NCBI GenBank assembly: GCA_008032935.1
Contig: CP032039.1
Coordinates: forward strand, 496,001 to 560,000
Direction: 5' to 3'
From: Helicobacter pylori
GTDB taxonomy: Bacteria; Campylobacterota; Campylobacteria; Campylobacterales; Helicobacteraceae
DNA length: 64,000 nt
Shown piece after piece: positions 9,353 through 18,884 of the stretch. The translations under genes and the position numbers were made by a program. The notes beneath the pieces were generated by a model. The model searched no databases and was not told where the DNA came from. It saw nothing but the letters and a program-made list of their open reading frames with translations. The number at the start of each line of letters is the position of its first letter. The first letter of the stretch is position 1.

Positions 9353-11440
9353 CTAATAAGCAAACACATAATTGAGATACACGCTATAGAGCCTTCTGTA
9401 TTTGAGTTCAGCCCCCATGAAAGAGTAATAATCCGTGTTAATGGTGGGGATTTTCACGCCCAATTCCATGCCATGCTGAGCGGCATGATCGCTGTCTTTT
9501 TTCTTAGGCCTAGCGAGATTCATCCTCAAGCCTAAATTGAATAAAAATTGGAAATTAGCCACATTCATCTTAGCGCTATAGATATTGCCCACCATGTTCA
9601 AATTCACGAATTCAGAATTAAGCCACGAAGTCCCGGCTAACGCAAAGCCACCAAAAAGCCCCACAGAAAGCTTGTTGTTTTTGCCTAAAAAGTTGGTGTT
9701 TTTATCGTTGATGAAGTTATAAAGTGCATCCATTCCCACCCCATAAGTCCACACATCAGAAGCGGAGTTAAAAAAATTAGATTTGATATAAGCATGGTTA
9801 TAATCAAAGAAACCATAATACCTTAACCCCCAATTCCTTTTTTTACCAAAGAATTGCTTATAGCCCACTTGCACGCCGATGCCGTTCATCGCGCCGTTAT
9901 TGTTTTGATAGTCAATCACGCCGATGCGCCTAAAAGGGTTTTTGCCTAATTCTTGCGCGGTGGTTTGGAGCTGGTTGTATTTGTTGGTATCCAAAGAATA
10001 AGTGAGCAAACCTTCTGGGGAATTAGGGTTTTGAGTGGCATGCGTCATGTTTTGAAGTGGCTTAGCGTTAGGCAAGTGAGAGATACCATTATTAATCGCT
10101 TTTGAGTCGTTCCCTAAAGTGTTAAGGGCTTCTTTAAAATTCAAAATGGTTTGAGCCAAAGCTTTTTCTTGATTGACCTGGTTGCCATAATAAGCGGTGT
10201 GTTGCACCAAAGAGTTTAAAGTTTCCTTCACAAACGCGCAACCTGAACCATAAGTGTTGTCGTTAATCACACCAGCCGATCCTGCGGTGCATTCTTCTAG
10301 ATCTTGTTGGATAGGCCCTTGAATGCTGTGGAAATTGTTCGCTACTTGTTGGGCTAAATTTAAAATCTCTGCTTGAGCGTTAGCTCTGTTGAGCATTTCT
10401 TGAGCGAACCCTTTGTCTTCAGAAGTGTAGGGGTTGAAATTGTTGGGTTGCGTGATTTGGGCGTTTTCATTAGCGTTAAGCTGTTGGGTTTTTGCTAGGG
10501 CTGTTTGAGCGTTTTTAATCATCTCGTTAATAGCGTTAAAGCTATCGCCAAAAATATCCATCACAGTCCCAGTCTTGCCGCTAAACCCCCATGCCCCACC
10601 GCCACCATTCACATGCGGGTTTTGGGTGGTAAGGACATTGATGATAGTAGCGGCTTGTTGCAAAAGGTTTTCAGCGTCATTGACGCTACTAATCTTTAGC
10701 TGGATTGGGATTGATGAACCGCCTGAATAATAATTGCCATTCCCATTAGGGTAAGTGTATTCTGTGGTAGGGTTTTTTGTGAAAGTTTGATTGATATTGA
10801 CTACCATATTTTTAGAGCTATTCAAGGCAGGCATCCCGCCTCCTTGATTTTGGTTTAAAGCGGTTTGGATGGTTTGATAAGCGGTATTGAGAACTTGGTA
10901 TTCACTACTAGATAGGATACCATTGGGTCCTACATTGCTGGCTCCATTGCAAGTGGTGGTGGTCGTTCCGCTACCGGTGTTGTAGCTGTAGTTTGGCGTG
11001 TTGTCAAACGATCGAACGCCCCCATTTTCTAAATGTTCTGGGCCAAGATTGGGGCCAGGACCGCAACTGATCCCAAAGGCTATGACTTGCCACATGCCCA
11101 CAGCGGCATTGAGCGCTAAAGCCACAGCTTGATAGGCCGGAGAAGTGGTGGTAGCGCTAGTGAGATTGATCGCGCTTGAGCTTAGATTATCAATCGCACC
11201 CGTGATCGCGCTCGGTGTGCTGGCCAGATTGACTAAGGAATTTAAGTAATTGTATTGGTTTAAAAGGTTGCTTAAATTATCGTATCTGTCCGCAAGATTT
11301 TGCAATGCTCCCGTGTTTTTCACTTTTTGAACCGCTTCACCGATTTGATAGCCCACACTCATGTAAAATCCGTCATCTTCAGCCCTTGATAATGAGAGCA
11401 TGAGAGAAAGAGAGAGTAAGAGAGATTTTTTGATTTTCAT
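9353..11440 (-). CDS. hopN: Hop-family outer membrane protein, HopN/HopM type
   Basis: Outer membrane protein of the H. pylori Hop family. A signal peptide (MKIKKSLLLSLSLMLSLSRA) is cut before the family N-terminus AEDDGFYMSVGYQIGEA. The central domain is Asn/Gly/Thr-rich and variable, and the last 150 residues are alternating beta-strand ending in YLNYVFAY, the terminal-aromatic barrel signature. Cysteine pairs (SCGPGP...TTTTCNG; EECTAG...GSGCAF) probably form extracellular loops. From its length (695) and position beside tonB2 I take it as hopN; hopM elsewhere in H. pylori is nearly identical, so the name depends on locus. The ribosome site is AAAAGGAG. Upstream is an A13 tract that may tune expression. 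Confidence 0.85.
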   Translation of the reverse strand: MKIKKSLLLSLSLMLSLSRAEDDGFYMSVGYQIGEAVQKVKNTGALQNLADRYDNLSNLLNQYNYLNSLVNLASTPSAITGAIDNLSSSAINLTSATTTSPAYQAVALALNAAVGMWQVIAFGISCGPGPNLGPEHLENGGVRSFDNTPNYSYNTGSGTTTTTCNGASNVGPNGILSSSEYQVLNTAYQTIQTALNQNQGGGMPALNSSKNMVVNINQTFTKNPTTEYTYPNGNGNYYSGGSSIPIQLKISSVNDAENLLQQAATIINVLTTQNPHVNGGGGAWGFSGKTGTVMDIFGDSFNAINEMIKNAQTALAKTQQLNANENAQITQPNNFNPYTSEDKGFAQEMLNRANAQAEILNLAQQVANNFHSIQGPIQQDLEECTAGSAGVINDNTYGSGCAFVKETLNSLVQHTAYYGNQVNQEKALAQTILNFKEALNTLGNDSKAINNGISHLPNAKPLQNMTHATQNPNSPEGLLTYSLDTNKYNQLQTTAQELGKNPFRRIGVIDYQNNNGAMNGIGVQVGYKQFFGKKRNWGLRYYGFFDYNHAYIKSNFFNSASDVWTYGVGMDALYNFINDKNTNFLGKNNKLSVGLFGGFALAGTSWLNSEFVNLNMVGNIYSAKMNVANFQFLFNLGLRMNLARPKKKDSDHAAQHGMELGVKIPTINTDYYSFMGAELKYRRLYSVYLNYVFAY

Positions 11441-11486
11441 GTTTTCTCCTTTTATTAGATTTTTCTTTGATACAAAGAAACTTCAT

Positions 11487-11492
11487 ATTATA
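11487..11492 (-). promoter_or_regulatory. -10 box of the hopN promoter
   Basis: On the minus strand TATAAT lies 46 bases before the ATG, a perfect -10. The A13 tract at 11546-11558 and the CTCTAAA-T-TTTAGAG dyad at 11525-11539 lie upstream of it. Confidence 0.6.
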
Positions 11493-11524
11493 AGCAATAA
11501 ATGGAATTTTATGGCTAATTTTAG

Positions 11525-11558
11525 CTCTAAATTTTAGAGATTTTGTTTTTTTTTTTTT
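11525..11558 (-). promoter_or_regulatory. A13 tract and 7-bp dyad upstream of hopN promoter
   Basis: The plus strand has T13 at 11546-11558 (A13 on the gene's strand) and a perfect 7+1+7 dyad at 11525-11539. The tract lies roughly 60 bases upstream of the -10. Homopolymer tracts of this kind upstream of other H. pylori adhesin promoters vary in length and shift expression; that this one does so is inference. Confidence 0.55.
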
Positions 11559-11590
11559 GTAAATTGCGAAAAATAGGGGTTTTGGCCTAA

Positions 11591-11620
11591 CTTTTAAGGC
11601 TTAAAAACCGCCCTTAAAAG
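11591..11620 (-). terminator. Terminator hairpin after tonB2
   Basis: CTTTTAAGG and CCTTAAAAG arms (9 bp) enclose a 12-base loop, beginning 9 bases beyond the tonB2 stop. No long U-run follows on the minus strand. Confidence 0.5.
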
Positions 11621-11629
11621 AAAGACTAG

Positions 11630-12466
11630 TTAGTCTTCTTTCAAGCTATAAGCGATAGGGATTTTTAGATGCACGGTTTCTTCTGGTTTAGGGAATAGAT
11701 GCGCCGCGCTTTTAATGGCCTCTAAAGCCGCATGGTTTAAAATATCTGTCGTGTTGCTTTTGACGACTTTAATGTCTGTAACACTCCCATCAGCATTGAT
11801 CGTAAAGCTCACTAACACTTCGCCCTCAATGCCCCTAATCTGCGCCATTTTAGGGTAGCGGTTTTTAGAAGAAATAGCGGTTTGGATCTTCATTAAAAAT
11901 TCGTTACTCACCCCTGGGTTATAAGCTTGAGCTTCAGAAGTTGCACCCTCAGAGGTTTTGTTAGACTCTTCTTGCTTGTCTTTTTCTTTGACTATATCTT
12001 TAGTCGTTACTTGTTTGGGAGTGCTCTTTTCTTTAGCTTCCTCTTTAGCTTCTTCTTTTTTGGGTTCTTCTTTAGGTTCAGGTTTAGGCTCGGGTTTTGG
12101 TTCAGGCTTAGGCTCGGGTTTTGGTTCAGGTTTGGGTTTTGGCTTTGGCTCAGGCTTAGGTTTTGGCTTTGGCTTGGGTTTGGGTTTAGGCTTTGGAACC
12201 TCTTTTTTGGGTTCTTCTTTTTTGGGTTTTTCTTTAGGCTCTTCTTTGGGTTTAGCCGACTCAGCATTAGTCTTTGTATTGGAATTAGTGTTAATGCTGG
12301 CTAAACTCATGGTAACCTTAGTGGTCCCCGCTTGCGCTAAAGGCTCTGGGGCGTCTTCGCGCAGTAAAAAATAGCCAAACCCTATAGCGTATAGGGCAAA
12401 AGAGATTAAAAAGCTAACACTCGTTGAAACTTTACTGAGCTTGCGTGGAGATGGAGAAATTTTCAT
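11630..12466 (-). CDS. tonB2: TonB energy-transducing protein
   Basis: Couples the proton-motive force harvested by ExbB/ExbD to TonB-dependent outer membrane receptors for iron, nickel and similar ligands. An N-terminal membrane anchor (SFLISFALYAIGFGYFLL) is followed by a periplasm-spanning Lys-Pro/Glu-Pro repeat region at about residues 70-150 and then a TonB C-terminal domain (YPKMAQIRGIEGEVLVSF...). The start lies 35 bases inside exbD2, so the three genes form a tightly coupled operon. The KP/EP-coding DNA is highly repetitive and may vary in length between strains. Confidence 0.93.
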   Translation of the reverse strand: MKISPSPRKLSKVSTSVSFLISFALYAIGFGYFLLREDAPEPLAQAGTTKVTMSLASINTNSNTKTNAESAKPKEEPKEKPKKEEPKKEVPKPKPKPKPKPKPKPEPKPKPKPEPKPEPKPEPKPEPKPEPKEEPKKEEAKEEAKEKSTPKQVTTKDIVKEKDKQEESNKTSEGATSEAQAYNPGVSNEFLMKIQTAISSKNRYPKMAQIRGIEGEVLVSFTINADGSVTDIKVVKSNTTDILNHAALEAIKSAAHLFPKPEETVHLKIPIAYSLKED

Positions 12467-12821
12467 GATTATGCTCTTTTAAAATATCCATAATGCTGAT
12501 AAAAGTTTCAAAACGAGAGCTTTTGTCGCTTTTTAAGTCTATAAGGGTTTTAGGGTCTGTTTGCTTGACTACAGCGCTCAAAGCTTCTAAATTCGTCGGT
12601 TTGTCATCTACGAAAATATTGTCATGCTCATCTACAGAGATGACCACCACTTTTTGATCGTTTGGCTGGGATTTTTCCGCATTTTTAGCGTTAGGGAGAT
12701 TGACTTTAATCTTACCTTGCGCGATAAAAGTAGAAATGCTTAACACAATCGCTAGCAAAACGAGCATAATATCAATAAAAGGGACAATATTCAGCCCATC
12801 GCCTCTTCTGATGCTTTTCAT
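12432..12821 (-). CDS. exbD2: ExbD proton-channel subunit
   Basis: Partner of ExbB in the TonB motor. A 129-residue protein with one N-terminal helix ([21 protein letters not shown]) that includes the essential membrane Asp in PFIDIM, and a periplasmic domain. It overlaps exbB2 by 4 bases (ATGA) and tonB2 by 35, keeping subunit levels linked. Confidence 0.93.
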   Translation of the reverse strand: MKSIRRGDGLNIVPFIDIMLVLLAIVLSISTFIAQGKIKVNLPNAKNAEKSQPNDQKVVVISVDEHDNIFVDDKPTNLEALSAVVKQTDPKTLIDLKSDKSSRFETFISIMDILKEHNHENFSISTQAQ

Positions 12822-13255
12822 TTTTTCATGATCCTGAATTTTTCACTCAAAACATCGGACTTTCTCAATAAGCTATTATAAGCGATCAAAGTGGGAATCG
12901 CCACAGCAAGCCCTAGAGCGGTCGCTTTTAAAGCCAAAGACAAACCTACCATGATCGTTTTAGCGTCCATCCCGCCGCTCACGCCCATGTCATAGAAAAT
13001 CACCATGATCCCTAAAACCGTCCCTAACAAGCCCACATAAGGCGCGTTAGAAAAAATCACATAGAGAATGGTTAGATTCTTGGTTAAATCCAAATTCAGG
13101 GCATCTATATCATCATAAGCTTTCAAATCGACTTTGGAATAAAAAATAACCCTTTCAATCACAAACCACAAAGCTAAAAAACTGGCCACGCCAAGCACCG
13201 CAAAAACAAATATGTCCACATAATCTTTCAACATTCCCACTGAAAAACCGCCCAT
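12818..13255 (-). CDS. exbB2: ExbB proton-channel subunit
   Basis: MotA/TolQ/ExbB-family membrane protein that forms the ion channel around ExbD. Three hydrophobic segments are visible: [18 protein letters not shown] near the start, then [16 protein letters not shown] with the family's glycine-rich helix, then [21 protein letters not shown] chose ATG 13255 (MGGFSVGM) because AAGGAG lies 6 bases upstream; longer frames to 13318 lack a site. It heads the exbB2-exbD2-tonB2 operon, divergent from nikR. Confidence 0.92.
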   Translation of the reverse strand: MGGFSVGMLKDYVDIFVFAVLGVASFLALWFVIERVIFYSKVDLKAYDDIDALNLDLTKNLTILYVIFSNAPYVGLLGTVLGIMVIFYDMGVSGGMDAKTIMVGLSLALKATALGLAVAIPTLIAYNSLLRKSDVLSEKFRIMKK

Positions 13256-13581
13256 AAAAACTCCTTGTCTATGATAAAACAATTCCCTTAAGATTAAAGC
13301 AACATGCAACACAGCCACACTCTAAAGAGCATGCGCTCTTTAAGAAGCATTCGTTCGCATAAATGCTCCAAAATGATAAAAGAATGTTAGTTTGTTGATT
13401 ATATTGTTTTAATAATAACAAGTCAATGATGATTAAGCTAATAATTACAATCAAATTCAAACGCTCTTATGGCCAACCATTTAAATCCAATCTGTATTAT
13501 AATTGTTCATTTTAAATTAATTCAATCATACTAGCATGAGCGGCTTTTAACGAACTCATGCCAAAAAAGGATTTTTCTCAA
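13256..13581. promoter_or_regulatory. Divergent exbB2/nikR control region with NikR-like operator
   Basis: This 326-bp gap holds no gene. At 13404-13421 is TTGTTTTAATAATAACAA, an AT-rich dyad with TTGTT/AACAA arms of the loose kind bound by NikR, midway between the two starts. At 13498-13503 is TATAAT, a good -10 for nikR. At 13321-13345 TAAAGAGC-ATGC-GCTCTTTA forms a strong 8-bp hairpin in the exbB2 leader. NikR control of exbB-exbD-tonB and of nikR itself is reported for H. pylori; the exact site proposed here is my inference. Confidence 0.5.
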
Positions 13582-14028
13582 ATGGATACACCCAATAAAG
13601 ACGATTCAATCATCCGCTTTTCGGTTTCTTTACAACAAAATTTATTAGACGAATTAGACAACCGCATCATTAAAAACGGCTATTCTTCTCGCTCAGAATT
13701 AGTGCGCGACATGATCAGGGAAAAATTAGTAGAAGACAATTGGGCAGAAGATAACCCTAATGATGAGAGTAAGATCGCCGTGCTTGTGGTGATTTATGAT
13801 CACCATCAAAGGGAATTGAACCAGCGCATGATAGACATCCAGCATGCCAGCGGGACGCATGTTTTATGCACCACGCACATTCATATGGATGAGCATAATT
13901 GTTTGGAGACGATTATTTTACAAGGCAATTCGCTTGAAATCCAACGCTTGCAATTAGAAATTGGGGGGCTTAGGGGGGTTAAATTCGCTAAATTGACTAA
14001 GGCGTCTAGCTTTGAATACAATGAATAA
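13582..14028 (+). CDS. nikR: Nickel-responsive regulator NikR
   Basis: Ribbon-helix-helix transcription factor that, with nickel bound, represses uptake genes and activates urease in H. pylori. From MDTPNKDDS it is 148 residues, with the short N-terminal arm peculiar to the H. pylori protein, then the beta-strand IRFSVSL and the RHH helices. The nickel ligands His88, His99, His101 and Cys107 are all in place (QHAS, THIH, NCLE). I use ATG 13582, with AAGGA upstream, rather than the in-frame ATG at 13558. nadD starts inside its 3' end. Confidence 0.96.
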   Translation: MDTPNKDDSIIRFSVSLQQNLLDELDNRIIKNGYSSRSELVRDMIREKLVEDNWAEDNPNDESKIAVLVVIYDHHQRELNQRMIDIQHASGTHVLCTTHIHMDEHNCLETIILQGNSLEIQRLQLEIGGLRGVKFAKLTKASSFEYNE

Positions 14029-14536
14029 TGTCTTAAAATACAAAGAATTAGCGCTCTATGGAGGGAGTTTTGATCCCTTGCACAAGGCTCATTTAGCCAT
14101 TATTGAGCAAACTTTAGAATTACTGCCCTTCGCTCAGCTCATTGTCTTGCCCGCTTATCAAAACCCTTTTAAAAAGCCATGTTTTTTGGACGCACAAACC
14201 CGTTTTAAGGAATTAGAAAGAGCTTTAAAGGGAATGCCTAGGGTGCTGTTGAGCGATTTTGAAATCAAGCAAGAAAGGGCTGTGCCTACGATAGAAAGCG
14301 TTCTTCATTTCCAAAAACTCTACCGCCCTAAAACGCTTTATTTAGTCATAGGAGCGGATTGCTTGAGGCATCTTTCTTCTTGGACTAATGCTACAGAGCT
14401 TTTAAAAAGGGTGGAATTAGTGGTTTTTGAAAGGATTGGCTATGAAGAGATCCAGTTTAAGGGACACTACCACCCTTTAAAGGGCATTGACGCGCCGATT
14501 TCTTCTAGCGCGATTAGGGCTGGTTTGGGGGTTTAA
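14012..14536 (+). CDS. nadD: Nicotinate-nucleotide adenylyltransferase
   Basis: Makes deamido-NAD from nicotinate mononucleotide and ATP. It has the nucleotidyltransferase motifs [11 protein letters not shown] (residues 18-28) and ISSSAIR near the C-terminus. At 174 residues it is slightly shorter than E. coli NadD. It overlaps nikR by 17 bases, so it is probably co-transcribed with it; the start could also be Met4. Confidence 0.92.
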   Translation: MNTMNNVLKYKELALYGGSFDPLHKAHLAIIEQTLELLPFAQLIVLPAYQNPFKKPCFLDAQTRFKELERALKGMPRVLLSDFEIKQERAVPTIESVLHFQKLYRPKTLYLVIGADCLRHLSSWTNATELLKRVELVVFERIGYEEIQFKGHYHPLKGIDAPISSSAIRAGLGV

Positions 14537-15312
14537 GCGTGTTTTTTAATGTGGCTATAGGCTTCTTGAATGATAGCGAAGCGTTTGGCATAAAGAGCCT
14601 TTTTTTCTTTCAGATCGCACAAATCAGGGTGGTAGGTTTTAGCCAACTCCAAATAGCGCTTTTTCACTTCGCTAAAATTTTCATGTTTGATAAACCCTAG
14701 CGTTTTATAGCATTCTTTTAATTTGCGTTCAGCCATAGTGGTGTAGCTGTCCTTGCCAAAGCCATTAGGATAGATGAAATCTAAGCATGCGTTATGGACG
14801 ATTCTATTTTCATTGAGCGTTACAATGAGTTCCCAAAAACGCTCTGAATCGCCTCTTATATGCAATTCATCTTGGGTTTCTAAAAACACATAGCCGCTAA
14901 ATTTTTGGCGTAAAAAGCGCTTAGCGATAGGGTGCTTGGTGATAAAGAGCACGTATTCTGCCCCAAAGGTTAAAACTTTCACCTCTATCTTTTCTAAAAG
15001 CGTGTTTTGATTGATGATTTTGATGCGTATGGGCAAGCGGCTTTTTTGTAAAATCTCTTCTAAAGAATGCATGCTAATGTCTTTCTCATGTGCGCATTCA
15101 AGGGCATGATAAACCCAATTGAGCAAGTAGTTTTTTTTAAAACATTCCGTGTCGTTTAAAATGAGCAGCGATGAAGAGAGCATGTGGCACTGGCTGAAAT
15201 GCTTTTTGGCGTAGTTTAAAACTTTTTTCAACAAAGGGTGGCTGTTAGGGAGCGCGATTTGCGTGAATCTGGCTAACAATTCAATTTTGGCCATTGCCCT
15301 TATTTTCTCCAT
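14533..15312 (-). CDS. Protein with C-terminal J domain, unknown function
   Basis: The last 60 residues form a J domain with the diagnostic tripeptide (KTYHPDL) and flanking helices (CYKTLGF..., [15 protein letters not shown]), so it should stimulate a DnaK-type chaperone. The first 190 residues are not recognised; they hold two cysteines and a beta-rich segment ([13 protein letters not shown]). This is the reverse of classical DnaJ, where the J domain is N-terminal, and resembles DjlA-type layouts only loosely. An internal start at 15291 (MAKIELL) is possible. The gene is convergent with nadD, overlapping by 4 bases. Confidence 0.75.
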   Translation of the reverse strand: MEKIRAMAKIELLARFTQIALPNSHPLLKKVLNYAKKHFSQCHMLSSSLLILNDTECFKKNYLLNWVYHALECAHEKDISMHSLEEILQKSRLPIRIKIINQNTLLEKIEVKVLTFGAEYVLFITKHPIAKRFLRQKFSGYVFLETQDELHIRGDSERFWELIVTLNENRIVHNACLDFIYPNGFGKDSYTTMAERKLKECYKTLGFIKHENFSEVKKRYLELAKTYHPDLCDLKEKKALYAKRFAIIQEAYSHIKKHA

Positions 15313-15434
15313 GCGTTTTAGGTGGTTTTAAAAAATATTAGGCGTATTTTAGCATGCCAATGGTTAAAAAAGGTAGTTATGAATGGTTTTTGCGCTAGAC
15401 TACAAGCCACATACTAATGATGAAAGATACAAAA

Positions 15435-16463
15435 ATGAAAATAGCGGTATTACTCAGTGGGGGGGTGGATAGCTCTTATAGCGCTTATAGCTTAAAAGAG
15501 CAAGGGCATGAATTAGTGGGGATTTATTTAAAACTCCATGCGAGTGAAAAAAAGCATGATTTATACATCAAAAACGCTCAAAAAGCGTGCGAGTTTTTAG
15601 GCATTCCTTTAGAGGTGTTGGATTTTCAAAAGGATTTTAAAAGCGCGGTTTATGATGAATTTATCAGTGCTTATGAAGAGGGGCAAACCCCTAACCCATG
15701 CGCGTTGTGCAACCCTTTAATGAAGTTTGGGTTAGCTTTAGATCACGCTTTAAAATTAGGGTGTGAAAAGATCGCTACCGGGCATTATGCGAGAGTCAAA
15801 GAAATTGACAAGGTGAGTTATATTCAAGAGGCTTTGGATAAAACTAAAGATCAGAGCTATTTTTTATACGCTTTAGAGCATGAAGTGATCGCTAAATTGG
15901 TGTTCCCTTTAGGGGATTTGTTAAAAAAGGATATTAAGCCTTTAGCCTTGAGTGCGATGCCTTTTTTAGGCACTTTAGAGACTTATAAGGAATCTCAAGA
16001 AATTTGCTTTGTGGAAAAAAGCTACATTGACACTTTAAAAAAGCATGTTGAAGTGGAAAAAGAGGGCGTGGTGAAGAATTTACAAGGCGAAATCATTGGC
16101 ACGCATAAGGGCTATATGCAATACACGATTGGCAAACGCAAAGGCTTCAGCATTAAGGGGGCGTTAGAACCGCATTTTGTGGTGGGGATTGACGCTAAAA
16201 AGAACGAGCTAGTCGTGGGCAAAAAAGAAGATCTCGCCACGCGTTTCCTCAAAGCTAAAAACAAATCTTTGATGAAAGATTTTAAAAAGGGCGAATATTC
16301 TATCAAGGCTCGTTACAGGAGCGTGCCTGCTAAAGCGTTTGTGAGCTTGAAAGATGAGGTGATTGAAGTGGAGTTTAAAGAGCCTTTTTATGGCGTGGCT
16401 AAAGGGCAAGCCTTAGTCGTTTATCAAAATGACATCTTGCTTGGCGGGGGCGTGATCGTTTAG
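15435..16463 (+). CDS. mnmA: tRNA-specific 2-thiouridylase
   Basis: Adds sulfur to U34 of Lys, Glu and Gln tRNAs, using ATP and a persulfide. It shows the PP-loop SGGVDSS (8-14), the catalytic-cysteine motif TPNPCALCN and the second cysteine in SQEICFV. About 342 residues from the Met used ([10 protein letters not shown]); an upstream in-frame Met at 15417 is less likely, since the family starts right at the PP-loop strand. Confidence 0.95.
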   Translation: MKIAVLLSGGVDSSYSAYSLKEQGHELVGIYLKLHASEKKHDLYIKNAQKACEFLGIPLEVLDFQKDFKSAVYDEFISAYEEGQTPNPCALCNPLMKFGLALDHALKLGCEKIATGHYARVKEIDKVSYIQEALDKTKDQSYFLYALEHEVIAKLVFPLGDLLKKDIKPLALSAMPFLGTLETYKESQEICFVEKSYIDTLKKHVEVEKEGVVKNLQGEIIGTHKGYMQYTIGKRKGFSIKGALEPHFVVGIDAKKNELVVGKKEDLATRFLKAKNKSLMKDFKKGEYSIKARYRSVPAKAFVSLKDEVIEVEFKEPFYGVAKGQALVVYQNDILLGGGVIV

Positions 16464-16506
16464 GGTTTTTTGCGCTCATAGCCTAGTTGATCGCTTTTTT
16501 AAACAC

Positions 16507-17643
16507 TCACTCCCACTTAAAATTTTCAAAGCTAGGGAATCCATGCGGATCTAGGCGAATATTTTTAATGGAAGCCTTTTTATCGCTCAAATCACCGCTC
16601 AAATTGGAAGGCTTTGGCGTTTTGGCATGCTGTTTGGCTAAAAGGGCTAAAACTCGGGCGTTTAACGCCATGGTCTCATTCAAAAACGCCATTTGCTCAC
16701 TCAATTCGCTTAAAAATTCTATATTCAAGGTTTTTAAAGTGTGTTCGTAATTGGCTAGGATTAGAGCATGCTTTTCTTTGTTGTTTTTAGCGTTTTTTAA
16801 TTCCTTATCTCGCTCTATAAGGGCGTTTTGGTAGCGTTGGCGCAATTGGTTAGCGCATGATTTTAGATTTTCTTTATCGCATAAAAAGCGCGATTTTAAA
16901 GTTTCTAGGCGTTTTTCTAGGGGTAAAAAGGTTTTTAGGGCGTCTTCTTTAGCTTGGATTTGGCTTTGAAGCTTGTTTTTAATTTTTTTCAAACGCATGG
17001 CTTTATAGGCTTGAAAATCATGGTTCATAAGGGCGTTGTATTCTAGGGTTTTGTTATGGGATTGTTGATCCTGTATTTCATTTTCTAAAACCTGATCGCA
17101 TAAGGCGTTTAAAGCGCTCATCAAATCCAATCGTGAGAGCAATTGGGCGAGTTTAGGCTCTTTGAGTAAGAAAAGGGCGTTGTTTTTTTCTTGGACTTCT
17201 AAAGCGTTTGACGCCTCTTCTAAATTCTTAACGCCGCTCAAATAAGGGCAATGCTCTTGCAAGAAAAGCGTTTGGGATTCTTTGATTAAGCGTTCTTGCT
17301 CCATGCTCTCTTTTAAGCGTTTTTCTAAAGCTTGTAATTTTTCTAATTCCAAAGCGCTTTGTTTCAATAACGCATCAGTGTCCATAAGGCGGATCTGACT
17401 AGCGTTAAAAAAACGCCTCTGGCTATTTAGGGTGCTGTTAGCCTTTTTGATTTCTTTAAGTTGATCCTGATTGTTGGAAAGCACGTTTTGATAGATTCTT
17501 AAACTTTCATTGAGTTTATAGAGCATGTCAGAAAGCTGTTCGTTGGAGCGCGAAAGTTTGGCATTAGTTTGGGAATCAAAGGTCATCATTATCTGCGCGT
17601 TTGAAAAGGTTAGAAAAAATAAAAAGAAGCAAAAAAATCTCAT
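16507..17643 (-). CDS. Exported coiled-coil protein, unknown function
   Basis: An N-terminal signal peptide (MRFFCFFLFFLTFSNA) leads into about 340 residues dominated by Leu/Lys/Glu/Gln heptads, predicted as long coiled coils (for example LEKLQALEKRLKESMEQERL). Three cysteine-containing stretches interrupt them (EHCPYL, ALCDQV, FLCDKENLKSCAN). No enzyme motif is visible. I recall it only as a conserved Helicobacter hypothetical. It is divergent from dnaJ and convergent with mnmA. Confidence 0.75.
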   Translation of the reverse strand: MRFFCFFLFFLTFSNAQIMMTFDSQTNAKLSRSNEQLSDMLYKLNESLRIYQNVLSNNQDQLKEIKKANSTLNSQRRFFNASQIRLMDTDALLKQSALELEKLQALEKRLKESMEQERLIKESQTLFLQEHCPYLSGVKNLEEASNALEVQEKNNALFLLKEPKLAQLLSRLDLMSALNALCDQVLENEIQDQQSHNKTLEYNALMNHDFQAYKAMRLKKIKNKLQSQIQAKEDALKTFLPLEKRLETLKSRFLCDKENLKSCANQLRQRYQNALIERDKELKNAKNNKEKHALILANYEHTLKTLNIEFLSELSEQMAFLNETMALNARVLALLAKQHAKTPKPSNLSGDLSDKKASIKNIRLDPHGFPSFENFKWE

Positions 17644-17731
17644 GGGGTTATCTTTATTACTATAGTTTCATCGTGTTATTTTATCTAAGTTTTGGCATGC
17701 GCTAAAACACGCAAAATTATCGCTTTTAAGA

Positions 17732-17737
17732 TAAAAT
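17732..17737 (+). promoter_or_regulatory. Candidate -10 box for dnaJ
   Basis: TAAAAT lies 31 bases before the dnaJ start in the 124-bp divergent gap. No heat-shock CIRCE repeat is seen here. Confidence 0.35.
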
Positions 17738-17767
17738 AAGCGTTTTGATGCCATTTTTGGAGCGATC

Positions 17768-18877
17768 GTGGAATTGAGTTATTATGAAATTTTAGAAGTG
17801 GAAAAACACAGCAACCAAGAGACCATTAAAAAGTCTTACAGAAAGCTGGCTTTAAAATACCACCCAGACAGAAACGCCGGCGATAAAGAAGCCGAAGAAA
17901 AGTTCAAGCTCATCAATGAAGCCTATGGGGTGTTAAGCGATGAAAAGAAACGGGCCTTATACGATAGATATGGTAAAAAAGGCTTAAACCAAGCCGGTGC
18001 AAGCCAGAGCGATTTTTCTGATTTTTTTGAAGATTTAGGATCGTTTTTTGAAGACGCTTTTGGCTTTGGCGCTAGAGAGAGTAAAAGGCAAAAAAGCTCT
18101 ATCGCGCCGGATTATTTGCAAATGATTGAATTGAGTTTTAAAGAAGCGGTTTTTGGCTGTAAAAAAACCATTAAGGTCCAATACCAGAGCGTTTGTGAAA
18201 GTTGCGATGGCACAGGTGCTAAAGACAAAGCCCTAGAGAATTGCAAGCAATGCAACGGGCAGGGGCAGGTGTTTATACGCCAAGGTTTTATGAGTTTTGC
18301 ACAAACTTGTGGGGCGTGTAAAGGCAAGGGCAAAACCATTAAAACCCCATGCCAAGCGTGTAAGGGTAAAACCTACATTCTTAAAGATGAAGAAATTGAT
18401 GCAATGATCCCTGAGGGCATTGATGATCAAAACCGCATGGTGCTTAAAAATAAAGGCAACGAATACGAGAAGGGAAAAAGAGGGGATTTGTATTTAGAAG
18501 CGCGAGTCAAAGAAGATGAGCATTTCAAGCGCGAAGGCTGTGATTTGTTCATTGAAGCGCCGGTATTTTTCACCACTATCGCTTTAGGGCATACGATTAA
18601 AGTGCCGTCTTTAAGAGGAGGCGAATTGGAATTAAAAATCCCTAGAAACGCCAAAGACAGGCAAACTTTTGCGTTTAGAAACGAGGGCGTGAAGCACCCC
18701 GAAAGCTCTTATAGGGGGAGTTTGATCGTGGTGTTGCAAGTGATTTATCCTAAAAGCTTGAATAAAGAGCAGCAAGGGTTATTGGAAAAATTGCATGCGA
18801 GTTTTGGCTATGAGGGCGAACCGCATAAAGGCGTTTTAGAAACTTGCGTTTCTAAAATTAAAGACTGGTTTAAATAA
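17768..18877 (+). CDS. dnaJ: Chaperone DnaJ (Hsp40)
   Basis: Co-chaperone that delivers unfolded proteins to DnaK and stimulates its ATPase. It has the classical type I layout: an N-terminal J domain with HPD (KYHPDRNAG), a Gly/Phe-rich linker (FGFGARE), four zinc-finger repeats ([32 protein letters not shown]) and a C-terminal substrate domain. At 369 residues it is full length. It stands apart from dnaK/grpE, as is usual in this species. Confidence 0.96.
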   Translation: MELSYYEILEVEKHSNQETIKKSYRKLALKYHPDRNAGDKEAEEKFKLINEAYGVLSDEKKRALYDRYGKKGLNQAGASQSDFSDFFEDLGSFFEDAFGFGARESKRQKSSIAPDYLQMIELSFKEAVFGCKKTIKVQYQSVCESCDGTGAKDKALENCKQCNGQGQVFIRQGFMSFAQTCGACKGKGKTIKTPCQACKGKTYILKDEEIDAMIPEGIDDQNRMVLKNKGNEYEKGKRGDLYLEARVKEDEHFKREGCDLFIEAPVFFTTIALGHTIKVPSLRGGELELKIPRNAKDRQTFAFRNEGVKHPESSYRGSLIVVLQVIYPKSLNKEQQGLLEKLHASFGYEGEPHKGVLETCVSKIKDWFK

Positions 18878-18884
18878 AAGGTTA

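Noticed and set aside
11927..12374. Two overlapping plus-strand ORFs rich in Phe/Leu/Arg and Gly/Ser
   Set aside because: They are antisense readings of the tonB2 KP/EP repeat; low-complexity repeats stay open in several frames.
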